NCBI RefSeq assembly: GCF_947495705.1
Contig: NZ_CANLZR010000008.1
Span: 1 to 64,000, forward strand
From: an uncultured Phycicoccus sp.
GTDB lineage: Bacteria; Actinomycetota; Actinomycetes; Actinomycetales; Dermatophilaceae
DNA length: 64,000 nucleotides
Reading direction: 5' to 3'
The position numbers and the translations under genes were made by a program. This document shows, piece by piece, positions 20,050 through 28,937 of this stretch; the stretch's first letter is position 1, and the number at the start of each line of letters is the position of its first letter. The notes below the pieces were generated by a model. That model was not told the DNA's origin and made no database searches. It worked only from the letters and a program-made list of their open reading frames with translations.

Positions 20050-20394
20050 ATGACGGACGACCCGGCGCGCACCGACCCCGACAAGTACCGGGTGGTCTTC
20101 GAGAACGACCACGTCCGGGTGCTGGACTACCTCGACCACCCCGGCGACCGCACGACCGCCCACGACCACCCCGACAGCGTCATGTACACCCTGAGCGACT
20201 TCCAGCGCCGGCTGCACGCGCCGGACGGGCACACCCGGGACGTCGAGATGGCGGCGGGCACCACCGGCTGGCTCCCGGCGCAGCGGCACGCCGGCGAGAA
20301 CATCGGCGAGACCGACACCCACGTCATCTTCGTCGAGCTCAAGGGGCGGACCGACGCCACGACGACCGGGCTCGGACCGGAGCAGCCCCGCTGA
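20050..20394 (+). CDS. Cupin-like small protein
   Basis: 114 residues with DYLDHPGDRTTAHDHPDSVMYTL (cupin motif 1-like, two histidines) and WLPAQRHAGENIG (motif 2-like). The length and pattern fit a single-domain cupin. Substrate unknown. The ATG follows GAGGAGCTCG. Confidence 0.8.
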   Translation: MTDDPARTDPDKYRVVFENDHVRVLDYLDHPGDRTTAHDHPDSVMYTLSDFQRRLHAPDGHTRDVEMAAGTTGWLPAQRHAGENIGETDTHVIFVELKGRTDATTTGLGPEQPR

Positions 20395-20419
20395 GCCCGG
20401 CCGCACGGGCGAACCGCTG

Positions 20420-21271
20420 TCAGAAGACCGGCTTGCCGCCTGTCACGCCGAGCACGGACCCCGAGACGTAGCTCGCCTCGTCGGAGGCGAGGAAGACGAA
20501 CGCCGCCGCCACCTCGACGGGCTGGCCGACCCGCCCGAGCGGGGTGTCGGCCCCGAACCCCTCGACCTTCTCCGGCGCCATCGTCGCGGGGATGAGCGGC
20601 GTCCAGATCGGGCCGGGCGCCACCGCGTTGACGCGCACCCCGCGCGAGCCGAGCTCCTGCGCCAGGTTGGCGACGAGGTTGTTGAGCGCGGCCTTGGTCG
20701 CGGCGTAGTCGAGCAGGTGGTCCGAGGGCTGGTACGCCTGGATCGACGTCGTCACGACGACGTTGCCGCCGGACTCCTCGAGGTCCGCGGCGAGCTCACG
20801 GACGAGCCAGAACGTCGCGAAGACGTTCGTCGCGAACGTCCGCTCGACCTGCTCCGGCGGGAAGTCCTCGAGAAGGTCGTGGGTCATCTGGTACGCGGCG
20901 TTGCAGACGAGGACGTCGAGCCCACCCAGCTCGGAGCGGGTCCGGTCGCAGACCTCGAGCACCGCGACATGGGTGCGCAGGTCGGCGGGGATCGCCACCG
21001 CGCGTCCCCCGGCGGCCTCCACGAGGTGGACGGTCGCGCGGGCGTCGTCCGCCTCCTCCGGCAGGTGGGTGAGGACGACCTGGGCGCCCTCCCGCGCGAA
21101 GGTGAGGGCGACGGCCCGGCCGATGCCGGAGTCGCCTCCGGTCACGAGGACGCGCTTGCCCACCAGCCGGTCCCGGCCCACCCAGGACTCCTCGCCGTGG
21201 TCGGGGGACGGGTGGAGGTCGTCGGTGCGGCCCGGCCACTGCTGGGACTGGGCGGGGATCTGCGTCGTCAT
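20420..21271 (-). CDS. Short-chain dehydrogenase/reductase (YghA/YhdG type)
   Basis: 283 residues. Cofactor motif TGGDSGIGRA, NAA motif, catalytic Ser/Tyr/Lys in TTSIQ...YAATKAAL and PGPIWTPLIPATM. The N-terminal extension before the Rossmann fold (about 40 residues, GEESWVGRDRL) is typical of the YghA/YhdG group, often general-stress oxidoreductases. No visible link with the clavam pathway. Confidence 0.88.
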   Translation of the reverse strand: MTTQIPAQSQQWPGRTDDLHPSPDHGEESWVGRDRLVGKRVLVTGGDSGIGRAVALTFAREGAQVVLTHLPEEADDARATVHLVEAAGGRAVAIPADLRTHVAVLEVCDRTRSELGGLDVLVCNAAYQMTHDLLEDFPPEQVERTFATNVFATFWLVRELAADLEESGGNVVVTTSIQAYQPSDHLLDYAATKAALNNLVANLAQELGSRGVRVNAVAPGPIWTPLIPATMAPEKVEGFGADTPLGRVGQPVEVAAAFVFLASDEASYVSGSVLGVTGGKPVF

Positions 21272-21395
21272 CGGGGCTCCTCCTGGATCGGTCGGTAGGT
21301 ACCTTCTACCCCACGCAGGCCCCCGCCACGCGTCCAGGTGCTGCGGCTCCGTCGTCTCTCGTTTCCGCGCCGCGCCCGCGGGGTACCGGACCCCC

Positions 21396-21905
21396 ATGAC
21401 ACCGACTGCTGCCGACCGCCCCGCCGTCCGTCGCCTCGTCGAGGCCTCGTCCGCGGACGTCTGGTCGGTCCTCGCCGATGGCTGGAGCTACCCGACCTGG
21501 GTCGTGGGGGCTGCGCGGGTCCGGTCGGTCGCGGACACCTGGCCCGCGCCCGACGCCCACATCGAGCACAGCGTCGGGGTCTGGCCGTTGCTGTTGTCCG
21601 ACGAGACCCGGGTCGAGGAGAGCGAGCCCCGCCGCCGGCTGATGCTCCGGGCCAAGGGATGGCCGTTCGGCGAGGCGCAGGTCCTCATCGACCTCCACGA
21701 CGAGGGCGCCTCGTGCCTCGTCGAGATCCGCGAGGACGCCGACAGCGGGCCGGGCCGGCTGGTCCCGATGCCCCTGCGGCAGGCGGCCATCCAGGCGCGC
21801 AACACCGAAACACTGCGACGCCTGGCCCTCCTCGCCGAACGGCGGGACCCGGACGGTCGCCCGTTGCGCGACCGCACGCGGGAGGGCGGCACCGCGCCGC
21901 GCTGA
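21396..21905 (+). CDS. SRPBCC-family protein
   Basis: 169 residues with the START/Bet v1-like pattern: VEASSADVWSVLADGWSYPTWVVGA at the start and a C-terminal amphipathic helix. Such proteins bind hydrophobic ligands or modify lipids and polyketides. Function cannot be specified. Its stop lies 17 bp from that of the convergent penicillin-binding protein gene, marking the left edge of the clavam cluster. Confidence 0.8.
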   Translation: MTPTAADRPAVRRLVEASSADVWSVLADGWSYPTWVVGAARVRSVADTWPAPDAHIEHSVGVWPLLLSDETRVEESEPRRRLMLRAKGWPFGEAQVLIDLHDEGASCLVEIREDADSGPGRLVPMPLRQAAIQARNTETLRRLALLAERRDPDGRPLRDRTREGGTAPR

Positions 21906-21922
21906 CCGCGGCCACACCGGGG

Positions 21923-23902
21923 TCAGGTGGTGTCGGCCACCCGGACCAGGAAGTCGCGCAGCACCGGACCGGCAACGCTGCTGCCGCCACTGCCCCGCTC
22001 GACGAAGACGGCGACGGCGAGGTCGCCCTGGATGCCGATCATCCAGGCGTGGGTCTCGAGCGAGCCGTCGTCGGAGGCCTCGCCGAACTCGGCGGTGCCC
22101 GTCTTGGCCAGGACGGGCTCCCCGGGGACGTCGGCGAGGAAGCGGGCACCGCCCTCGGTGACCACGGCGCGCAGCATGTCGAGCATCTGGGTGTGCTCGG
22201 CCTCGGTGAGGCTGGGGGACGGCGCCGCCGCCGGCGGGCCGTCGGGGCCGTCGGGGCGCACGAGCAGCGGCGCCACCGGGGCCCCACGCTGCAGGCTCGC
22301 AGCGACCGTGGCCATCCCGAGCGGTGTGGCCAGCACCTTGCCCTGACCGATCATCGACGCGGCGGTCTCGACGTCGCTGCCGGGCGCCGGGACGCTGCCC
22401 AGCGCGGCCGGCACACCGAGCCTCGGCTCGGCCGTCAGGCCCAGCGCCGCGGCCGCGTCGGGCAGCGATGCCGCCTCGAGCCGACCGCGCTGCTCCATGA
22501 GGCCCGTGTTGCACGAGTTGGCGACGACGGTGCGCAGCGAGATGCGCCCGAGCCGCTCGGGCGGGTAGTCGTCGAAGTTCTTGAAGGTGCGACCGTCCAC
22601 GACCGTGGTCGGCGGGCAGTCGACGACGCTCCTCTCGGTCAGGCCGGCGCGCAGCAGCGCGAGCGCCGACACCGACTTGAAGGTCGAGCCGGGCGCGTAC
22701 TGCCCGAGCGTCGCCGTGGAGTACCCCTTGCTGCCGGGGCCGCTGGCCGCCGCGAGCACGTGCCCGTCCGAGGGCCGGATCGCGACGACGGCGCTGGCCG
22801 GCTCGACGTCCTCGAGGGCCGCCTCCGCGGCGGACTGGTGCGCCTCGCCGAGTGTGGTCCGCAGCGGGGTCCCGTCCGTCGCAGCGACCTCGCGGAGGCG
22901 CCGGACCTCCTCGGTGTCGAGGTCGACCGCCTCGATTGCATACCCGGGCGTGCCGGCCAGGGACTCGTCGTAGGTAGCCTGGAGCCCACTGAGCCCGACG
23001 AGGTCGCCGGCTCGCACCCGCCCCTCGGACTTCTCGATGATCTCGGCCGTCGCCTGACCGGAGGCCCCGAGGATGGGGCGTGCGAACGACGAGGTCGGCG
23101 CCAGGGGCAGCTCTGCGCCGACCACGCGTGCTCCCGGGATGTCGGTCATCTCGTCCTCGACCACGAGCAGCTCCGGCGCCTGGACCCGGTAGGTGATCGC
23201 CTCGACGAAGGCCTGCGCACCGGCGCCTTCGACCCGTGCGGCGTACGCGTCGGCGTCGATGTCGACCAGGGCCGCCAGCTGCTCGGCGCTGCGGACCGCC
23301 TCGGCGGCGTCCGGGACCTCGCTCCGGTCGATGCCGATACGACCCACCTCCCGCATCGCGACCAAGGGCGCGTCACCGTCGCCGAGGACGTCCGCGCGCT
23401 CGGGATCCAGACGCACGGCCCGGATCCGCTCCCCCGTCTCGAGCCCGTCGGCCACGACCGGCGTCGACCACAGGCCCTGCCAGTCCTCGCCTCGACGCTC
23501 GACCGGCAGCGTGGTCTCGTACGTCCACGGATCCTTGTCCTGCTGGATGCGCCAGGCATGCGTGAGCACGACCCGTCCTGAGCTCTCGCCGTCCTCGAGC
23601 ACCACCTCGCTCACCTCGACCCGGTGCTCGAGGTCGCCCATCCCGCCCAGGACCCGGTCGAGCGCCTCCTGCGCGGCAGCGCGGTCCTCGACGTCGACGC
23701 CCGGCGGAAGCTCGCCGCGCTCCAGCGCGGCAGCAGCCGAGGCGGCATAGGCCGACGCCGCGCGCACGGCGGCCTGCTGCCGGCCCTGCCACCACCAGAT
23801 CCCGCCGCCGATGGCGGTGAGCACCAGGGCGGCGACCAGCAGCGCAGCGACCCGGGACAGGCCCTGTTCCCGGGCGGGTCCGTCACGACGCAAAAAATTC
23901 AC
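21923..23902 (-). CDS. pbpA: Class B penicillin-binding protein (MecA_N type), probable self-resistance
   Basis: 659 residues: one N-terminal membrane helix, a MecA-N/NTF2-like region, a dimerisation-like domain and a transpeptidase with the triad STFK, SCN and KTGTAE. S. clavuligerus carries comparable PBPs beside its clavulanic acid and cephamycin genes, where low-affinity PBPs can protect the producer. Here it opens the cluster and is divergent from claR, sharing an 87-bp promoter region. GTG start preceded by GAGAGGAC. An ordinary cell-wall role is the alternative. Confidence 0.88.
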   Translation of the reverse strand: MNFLRRDGPAREQGLSRVAALLVAALVLTAIGGGIWWWQGRQQAAVRAASAYAASAAAALERGELPPGVDVEDRAAAQEALDRVLGGMGDLEHRVEVSEVVLEDGESSGRVVLTHAWRIQQDKDPWTYETTLPVERRGEDWQGLWSTPVVADGLETGERIRAVRLDPERADVLGDGDAPLVAMREVGRIGIDRSEVPDAAEAVRSAEQLAALVDIDADAYAARVEGAGAQAFVEAITYRVQAPELLVVEDEMTDIPGARVVGAELPLAPTSSFARPILGASGQATAEIIEKSEGRVRAGDLVGLSGLQATYDESLAGTPGYAIEAVDLDTEEVRRLREVAATDGTPLRTTLGEAHQSAAEAALEDVEPASAVVAIRPSDGHVLAAASGPGSKGYSTATLGQYAPGSTFKSVSALALLRAGLTERSVVDCPPTTVVDGRTFKNFDDYPPERLGRISLRTVVANSCNTGLMEQRGRLEAASLPDAAAALGLTAEPRLGVPAALGSVPAPGSDVETAASMIGQGKVLATPLGMATVAASLQRGAPVAPLLVRPDGPDGPPAAAPSPSLTEAEHTQMLDMLRAVVTEGGARFLADVPGEPVLAKTGTAEFGEASDDGSLETHAWMIGIQGDLAVAVFVERGSGGSSVAGPVLRDFLVRVADTT

Positions 23903-23949
23903 GTCCTCTCAGTTCGCGGTGTGGGAATCCGGCACCTACGCTACTACGG

Positions 23950-23969
23950 AACCGACCGACCGGACGGTT
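23950..23969. promoter_or_regulatory. ARE-like palindromic operator between pbpA and claR
   Basis: AACCGACCGACCGGACGGTT: 8 of 10 symmetric positions pair. The ACCG...CGGT arrangement resembles autoregulatory elements bound by gamma-butyrolactone receptors. It lies 20 bp before the claR ATG. The TetR/ArpA-type receptor encoded at 39623 is the obvious candidate to bind it. Confidence 0.5.
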
Positions 23970-23989
23970 TCTTTCATCGAAGGGACACC

Positions 23990-25288
23990 ATGGACGCGCT
24001 CACCGCCGCCGAGTGCTCGCTGCTCTCCGCCGTGCTCCGACGCCGCAGCCTGCGCGCAGCCGCCCTCGCGGCCGGCCTGTCGCGCGCCTCGGCCCTCCGG
24101 CTCATCCGCCGGCTCGAGGCGAAGAACGGGGCCCGCCTCGTCGCCGACGAGTCGGGAGGTCCCGGGCTCACCGCCCACGGACGGGTGCTGCTCAGGGCGT
24201 CCCTGGATCTCCACGGCTGGCTCGAGACGCACACCGAGGTGGCCGACGAGGGCCACCACTCGGTCCGCATCGCCTCGTCTCTCGCGTGCGACCTCGACGT
24301 CGACCCGCTGGCCAGCCTCGACCCCCCGCTGGTCATCGACGTCACCGCCACCGACGGAGCCCATGCGGTCGATCTCTTCGACGGTGGCTACGCCGACGCG
24401 CTGGCCCTGTGGGAGCTGCCCGGTGGGGGGCGTCCGGCCCGGGACGCGGTCCGGGTCCCCCTGTTCGAGGAGGACCTGTGGGTCGTGGGCCAGGACGTAC
24501 CGGCCACGGCCACCCGCATCGCGGACCTCCCCGACGACCTCGTCTGGGTCACGACCGCCTGCCAGGCGGATCTGTTCGAGTCGGTGCTGGGGCTCCCGGC
24601 CGACTCGGCGAGGGTGCGGGTCGTGGAGAGCCGCCAGGCACACCGCATCCTCATCCTGTCCGGTCGGGCCGCGGGCCTGGTCACCGCGTCGCAGTGCCCC
24701 GGGTACGACGGGCTGGGGCTGACCCGGATCCGGCCGGAGGGCGCCAGCCGGCGCGCCGTGCTGTACACCGACCGGCGCTGCGACGTCCGGGGCAGGCTCC
24801 CCGAGGTTCAGGCGATGTTCCGTGACCGGTCGCGCCGGATGTTCAGCGCCCCGATACTCGACGCGGCGCCGGCGCCGCCCGCTCGCGGACGCGTGCGGTC
24901 GCTCGGGCTCGACGACGTCACGGTCCTGCGAGCCATCGACCGGCACGGCAGCCTCAACCGCGCTGCGAGCGAGCTCTGCCTCACCCAGCCGGCGCTGACC
25001 CGACGCCTGCGCAAGCTCGAGGACCGCGTCGGCACCCATCTGGTGGTGCGAACCGCCACCGGCTCCACCCTGACGGCAGAGGCCTCGGCGATGGTCGAAC
25101 GCGTCGACGCGGCGCTCGCCCGGTTCCACGCCAGTGTCTCGGCCGCCCTGCCGACGGTCACTCTCGGCCGACCGGGGCAGGGAGCCGCCGGTCGGCCCGG
25201 GCACGGGTCACGTGGTGTAGTCGGCGTTCGTCCGGACGTAGCCCTCCGTCAGGTCGCAGCCGTACACGGTCCAGGCGTGCGCGCCTAG
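23990..25288 (+). CDS. claR: ClaR-type LysR transcriptional activator with two helix-turn-helix regions
   Basis: 432 residues, close to the size of S. clavuligerus ClaR. One HTH lies at the N-terminus (RRRSLRAAALAAGLSRASALR) and a second, classic LysR HTH near the C-terminus (GSLNRAASELCLTQPALTRR). This double-HTH layout is the hallmark of ClaR, which activates the late clavulanic acid genes. ATG follows GAAGGG. An ARE-like site lies just upstream. The last 81 bp overlap the 3' end of oat2 on the other strand. Confidence 0.92.
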   Translation: MDALTAAECSLLSAVLRRRSLRAAALAAGLSRASALRLIRRLEAKNGARLVADESGGPGLTAHGRVLLRASLDLHGWLETHTEVADEGHHSVRIASSLACDLDVDPLASLDPPLVIDVTATDGAHAVDLFDGGYADALALWELPGGGRPARDAVRVPLFEEDLWVVGQDVPATATRIADLPDDLVWVTTACQADLFESVLGLPADSARVRVVESRQAHRILILSGRAAGLVTASQCPGYDGLGLTRIRPEGASRRAVLYTDRRCDVRGRLPEVQAMFRDRSRRMFSAPILDAAPAPPARGRVRSLGLDDVTVLRAIDRHGSLNRAASELCLTQPALTRRLRKLEDRVGTHLVVRTATGSTLTAEASAMVERVDAALARFHASVSAALPTVTLGRPGQGAAGRPGHGSRGVVGVRPDVALRQVAAVHGPGVRA

Positions 25289-26353
25289 GCCGAGGCCGAC
25301 CCCGATCCGCACCTCGTCGCCACGCAGGTGCTCCTCGACCGCATGGAGCACCGCGTCGCCCGCCTCCGCGGGGAACACCTCCTGGCCACCGAACGAGACC
25401 GTCAGGGCCTCGGTCGTGATGTCGGGCTCGTCGACGCACTTGCCGACGGCCATGACGACCCGGCCCCAGTTCGGGTCGGCCCCGTGGACCATCGTCTTGA
25501 CCAGCGGCGAGTTGACGACGGCCTTGCCGACCGTGCGGGCCTGCGCCGGGGAGGACGCGCCCGAGACCGTGCACGTGATGAGCGTGCTCGCCCCCTCGCC
25601 GTCCGAGGCGATGTCGCGGACGAGGCCGGTACAGACCTCGAGCAGGGCCGCCTCGAGCGCCTCGACGTCGACCTCGCCCGCCGAGCCGCTCGCCAGGAGC
25701 AGCGCCGTGTCGCTCGTCGACGTGTCGGTGTCGATGGACACCGAGTTGTACGTGCGCTCGACCACCCGCCGCCACACCGCGTCGAGGTCGTCCTGCCCCA
25801 CCCGGGCGTCGGTGACGACGAAGGACAGCATCGTCGCCATGTCGGGCTCGATCATGCCGACGCCTTTGGCGATGCCCACGACCTGGAAGCCGTCGGCGGC
25901 GGCCACCCGCAGCTTGGGTCGGGTGTCGGTGGTCATGATCGCCGCCGCCGCGTCGGCGAGCGTGCCGTCCGAGGGCCAGGTGAGCCTCGCGAGGTGCGAC
26001 CGGATCGCCTCCATCGGGTACCTGCGGCCGATGACGCCGGTCGAACAGACGACGAGCTCGTCGGGGGCCGCGCCGACCGCGGCGGCCACCGTGTCGCGGA
26101 CCTCCACCGCGTCCCGGTAGCCCTGCTCGCCGGTGGCGACGTTGGCGTTGCGCGCCAGGACCACCACGCCGCGCACGCCGCCCACCCGGGCCTGCCGGCT
26201 CAGGGCCACGCATGGCCCGGCGGTGCGGGACCGGGTCATCATCAGCGCGCTCGTCGTCCCTTCGGGTCCGACGATGACGGTGAGGTCGTCCCGGCCGTCG
26301 GCCACGACGCCGGCAGCACCGGTGTGGACGACGAAGTCGTGCTCGAGGGTCAT
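25208..26353 (-). CDS. oat2: Ornithine acetyltransferase OAT2 (ArgJ family)
   Basis: 381 residues. Self-cleaving ArgJ-type enzyme that moves the acetyl group between N-acetylornithine and glutamate. The cleavage site is in KGVGMIEPDMATML, where the threonine becomes the nucleophile of the beta chain. In clavulanic acid clusters OAT2 is thought to raise arginine supply or act on a pathway intermediate. It is the last gene of the ceaS operon, overlapping orf14 by ATGA. Confidence 0.94.
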   Translation of the reverse strand: MTLEHDFVVHTGAAGVVADGRDDLTVIVGPEGTTSALMMTRSRTAGPCVALSRQARVGGVRGVVVLARNANVATGEQGYRDAVEVRDTVAAAVGAAPDELVVCSTGVIGRRYPMEAIRSHLARLTWPSDGTLADAAAAIMTTDTRPKLRVAAADGFQVVGIAKGVGMIEPDMATMLSFVVTDARVGQDDLDAVWRRVVERTYNSVSIDTDTSTSDTALLLASGSAGEVDVEALEAALLEVCTGLVRDIASDGEGASTLITCTVSGASSPAQARTVGKAVVNSPLVKTMVHGADPNWGRVVMAVGKCVDEPDITTEALTVSFGGQEVFPAEAGDAVLHAVEEHLRGDEVRIGVGLGLGAHAWTVYGCDLTEGYVRTNADYTT

Positions 26354-27297
26354 GGTCGGAGACTCCATCCCAGAACGTGTCGGTACTGCCACGGCCGGAA
26401 GCCGAGGCGACGGTTCAACGATGCCATCGCGGTGTTGTCCTCGTCGTTGGCGGTCCAGACCCGCTGCGCCCACGGCCGCTCCCGGAGCAGGGCCGCGGTG
26501 TTGAGCCGCTTCAGCGCCTCGCCGTACCCACGACCCCGGGCCCGGGGGTCGACCACGGTCATGCCCTGCTCCGGGTCGGCCGGCGAGGACGCGGGCAGCG
26601 AGATGCTCGTGTACCCGAGCACGTCGCCCGTCCGCTGGTCGAGGAAGGCCGTGTGCAGCGCGGTGCGTCCGCGCCGCCGACGCATCACCTCGAGGGCGCG
26701 CAGCACCCCGACGTCGCCGTGGCCGTCCAGCCGCGCCACCCCCTCGGCGAGGGACGCGGGTGCGACGGCGCGCCACGAGGCGACCTGGACGTCCGACGGG
26801 ACCGCGGGCGGGGGTCCGGTGCCGGCGCCGACCTCGAGCACCTGGTGCACCTGACGTGAGACGTCGCAGAGGGCCGCGCCCCAGGCTCGGGCCCTGGGCA
26901 GCAGTGCCTCGGGGACGGCGACCCGCAGCTCGGCCCGGCCGGCTGCGGCACCGACCTCGAGCGCTGCGTCGACGAGCCGGCGGCCGATCCCGTGGGCTCG
27001 CCAGCGCGGGTGCACGACAAGGGCGTCGACGACCGCGGGCGCCGCGGCCGAGGCCGGGACGACGAGGCGGGCCCAGCCCGCCACCTCGTCGCCACTCGTC
27101 GCGACGAGGTCGGTGGCACGGGCGCCGGGCGGGTCGACGGCGAGCGAGCCGACGGCGTCGATCCCGCACACCGGGGGTCCGGGGCGCCCGTCGGCGATGT
27201 GGGCGAGGGCCCGCATCCGGACCCACTCACCGAGCGACGGCGAGTCGGTCCCGAGCTGCTCGCACGTGACCTGGGTCGTGCTGCCGGTGGTGGTCAT
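26350..27297 (-). CDS. orf14: Tandem GNAT acetyltransferase, Orf14 homologue
   Basis: 315 residues with two GNAT folds in tandem: the first with VVHPRWRAHGIGRRLVDAAL, the second with VVDPRARGRGYGEALKRLN and the ending NEDN-like/LGFRPW turn. S. clavuligerus Orf14 has the same two-domain design and is needed for clavulanic acid; its substrate is unproven, with an acyl transfer to an intermediate such as N-glycyl-clavaminate proposed. It overlaps its neighbours by 4 bp on both sides. Confidence 0.9.
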   Translation of the reverse strand: MTTTGSTTQVTCEQLGTDSPSLGEWVRMRALAHIADGRPGPPVCGIDAVGSLAVDPPGARATDLVATSGDEVAGWARLVVPASAAAPAVVDALVVHPRWRAHGIGRRLVDAALEVGAAAGRAELRVAVPEALLPRARAWGAALCDVSRQVHQVLEVGAGTGPPPAVPSDVQVASWRAVAPASLAEGVARLDGHGDVGVLRALEVMRRRRGRTALHTAFLDQRTGDVLGYTSISLPASSPADPEQGMTVVDPRARGRGYGEALKRLNTAALLRERPWAQRVWTANDEDNTAMASLNRRLGFRPWQYRHVLGWSLRP

Positions 27298-28937
27298 GGA
27301 CTCTCCTCGAGGCCGAGGGCGTGGACGTCGTACAGCCCGAACGCCGGATGGACGTAGACGTTGGTGAGCCGAGGACCGCGGACGTGCACGGTGCGGTCGT
27401 GGACCACGGGCAGGAGCACAGCGTGCTCCATGACCCGGGCCTCGACCTCGCGCCAGGCAGCGAGCGCCGCCGGCGCGTCGCCGGCCACGGCCTCGTCGAC
27501 GAGACGGTGGATCTCGGGGTCGTCGAGCTCGGGCAGGTTCCAGTTGCCCCCGCCGCGACGGATCATCCGCCCGTCGACCAGGGGGGTGAGGAAGCCGTGC
27601 TCGGTCGGGTAGTCGGCGCCCCAGTCGGTGACCGCGAGGCCCAGCCCTTGCTCGCGCAGCGTCCGCGGGTGGCCGACGCCCTGCGAGAAGTACGTCGCGA
27701 TGTCGAGGTCGACGACCTCGAGCTCGATGCCCACCCGCGCCACCGAGGCGGCCAGCGACTCGGCGACGTCGTGGAACTTGCCGCGCTGGGTGGCGATCCG
27801 GCCGCGGAGGCGGCCGCCGTGCCGGGAGCGCGCCAGCTCTGCCCGGGCCGCGTCGAGGTCACCGCGGCGGTCGGGGCCGGTCCCGTACCGCTCCCACGGC
27901 CGGTGCGCGGCGAAGGTCGGGGGGAACAGCTCGGTGGCGATGTCCCCGCCGAGGGCCGGCCCACCCCGCGCGCGCTGGAGGTCGACCCGGTCCACGGCGT
28001 GCTGGACCGCCCGCCGGACGTGGACGCAGTCGAAGGGCTCGACGAACGGGTGGATCGACACGAACTGCAGGAACCCGGTGGCCGGGTTGTCGACCCGGTC
28101 CATGAGGACGTCGTCGCGCGCCAGCCACTCCTGGGTCGCGAGCTGGACGCCACGCCCCTCGACGCTGAGGTCCAGCTCCCCGCGCAGCACCGCCTCGTCG
28201 ACCTCGTGGTGCTCCAGGCCGAGACGGACGTCGACGCCGTCGAGCAGCGCCGGTCGCACCGGGTCGCTGCCCGGGTCCCAGTACGGGTTCCGGCGCAGCT
28301 CCAGCGCCCGCCCCTCGTCGTGCCGGGTCACCCGGTACGGGCCGGACCACGCCGGGGACCGCTCGTACCCGCCGTAGGTGTCCCGCTGCGGTGGCACCGG
28401 CGCCAGCGCTGGTTGCGCGAGGACGTGCGGGAAGTCCGCGAAGGGTGCCGCGAGGGTGACGGTCAGGGTCTGTGGGTCCTCGACGCGCAGGCAGTCCAGG
28501 TGCTCACCCGCGGCGGGCCCGCCGTACCCCTGCGTCCCGGCCAGCAGCGCGTGGATCGTGCGCAGCCCCCCGGTCACGCCCGGATCGTAGGTGCGCTCGA
28601 TCGCGTGCCGGAGGTGGTCGGCGGTCACGGTCGTGCCGTCGTCGTAGGCGACCCCTGACCTCAGGGTGAGGGTCCACACCCGCCGGTCGGCGGTGGCCGG
28701 CGGCTCCGCGAGGAGGTCCGGGACGGGGAGGCGGGACGCCGGCCCGGGGCCGGAGGGGTAAGCCATCGGGGTTCGGCTCAGCATCCGCTGGAGGAGGCTG
28801 ACCCAGATGTAGTACGTCCGCGCGGGGTCGAGGGAGTCGACGCCGGCCGCAGACCCCATCCGCGCCACTCCCCCACGGCGCGTGGACGGCCGGTGGACCG
28901 CGCCGACCGCCGCGTTCCGGGCCCCGTCGCTCCTCAT
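27294..28937 (-). CDS. oppA1: OppA1/OppA2-type oligopeptide-binding protein of clavulanate cluster
   Basis: 547 residues of the SBP_bac_5 family (TYYIWVSLLQRML near the start, DWGADYPTEHGFLTP and NVYVHPAFGLYDV at the end). Essential OppA1 and OppA2 proteins occur in S. clavuligerus clavulanate clusters and probably act in a late step rather than in nutrition. Translation starting at the ATG (28937) gives no hydrophobic signal peptide and no lipobox. No ABC permease lies nearby. Which of the two copies is OppA1 and which OppA2 is not certain. Confidence 0.88.
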   Translation of the reverse strand: MRSDGARNAAVGAVHRPSTRRGGVARMGSAAGVDSLDPARTYYIWVSLLQRMLSRTPMAYPSGPGPASRLPVPDLLAEPPATADRRVWTLTLRSGVAYDDGTTVTADHLRHAIERTYDPGVTGGLRTIHALLAGTQGYGGPAAGEHLDCLRVEDPQTLTVTLAAPFADFPHVLAQPALAPVPPQRDTYGGYERSPAWSGPYRVTRHDEGRALELRRNPYWDPGSDPVRPALLDGVDVRLGLEHHEVDEAVLRGELDLSVEGRGVQLATQEWLARDDVLMDRVDNPATGFLQFVSIHPFVEPFDCVHVRRAVQHAVDRVDLQRARGGPALGGDIATELFPPTFAAHRPWERYGTGPDRRGDLDAARAELARSRHGGRLRGRIATQRGKFHDVAESLAASVARVGIELEVVDLDIATYFSQGVGHPRTLREQGLGLAVTDWGADYPTEHGFLTPLVDGRMIRRGGGNWNLPELDDPEIHRLVDEAVAGDAPAALAAWREVEARVMEHAVLLPVVHDRTVHVRGPRLTNVYVHPAFGLYDVHALGLEESP

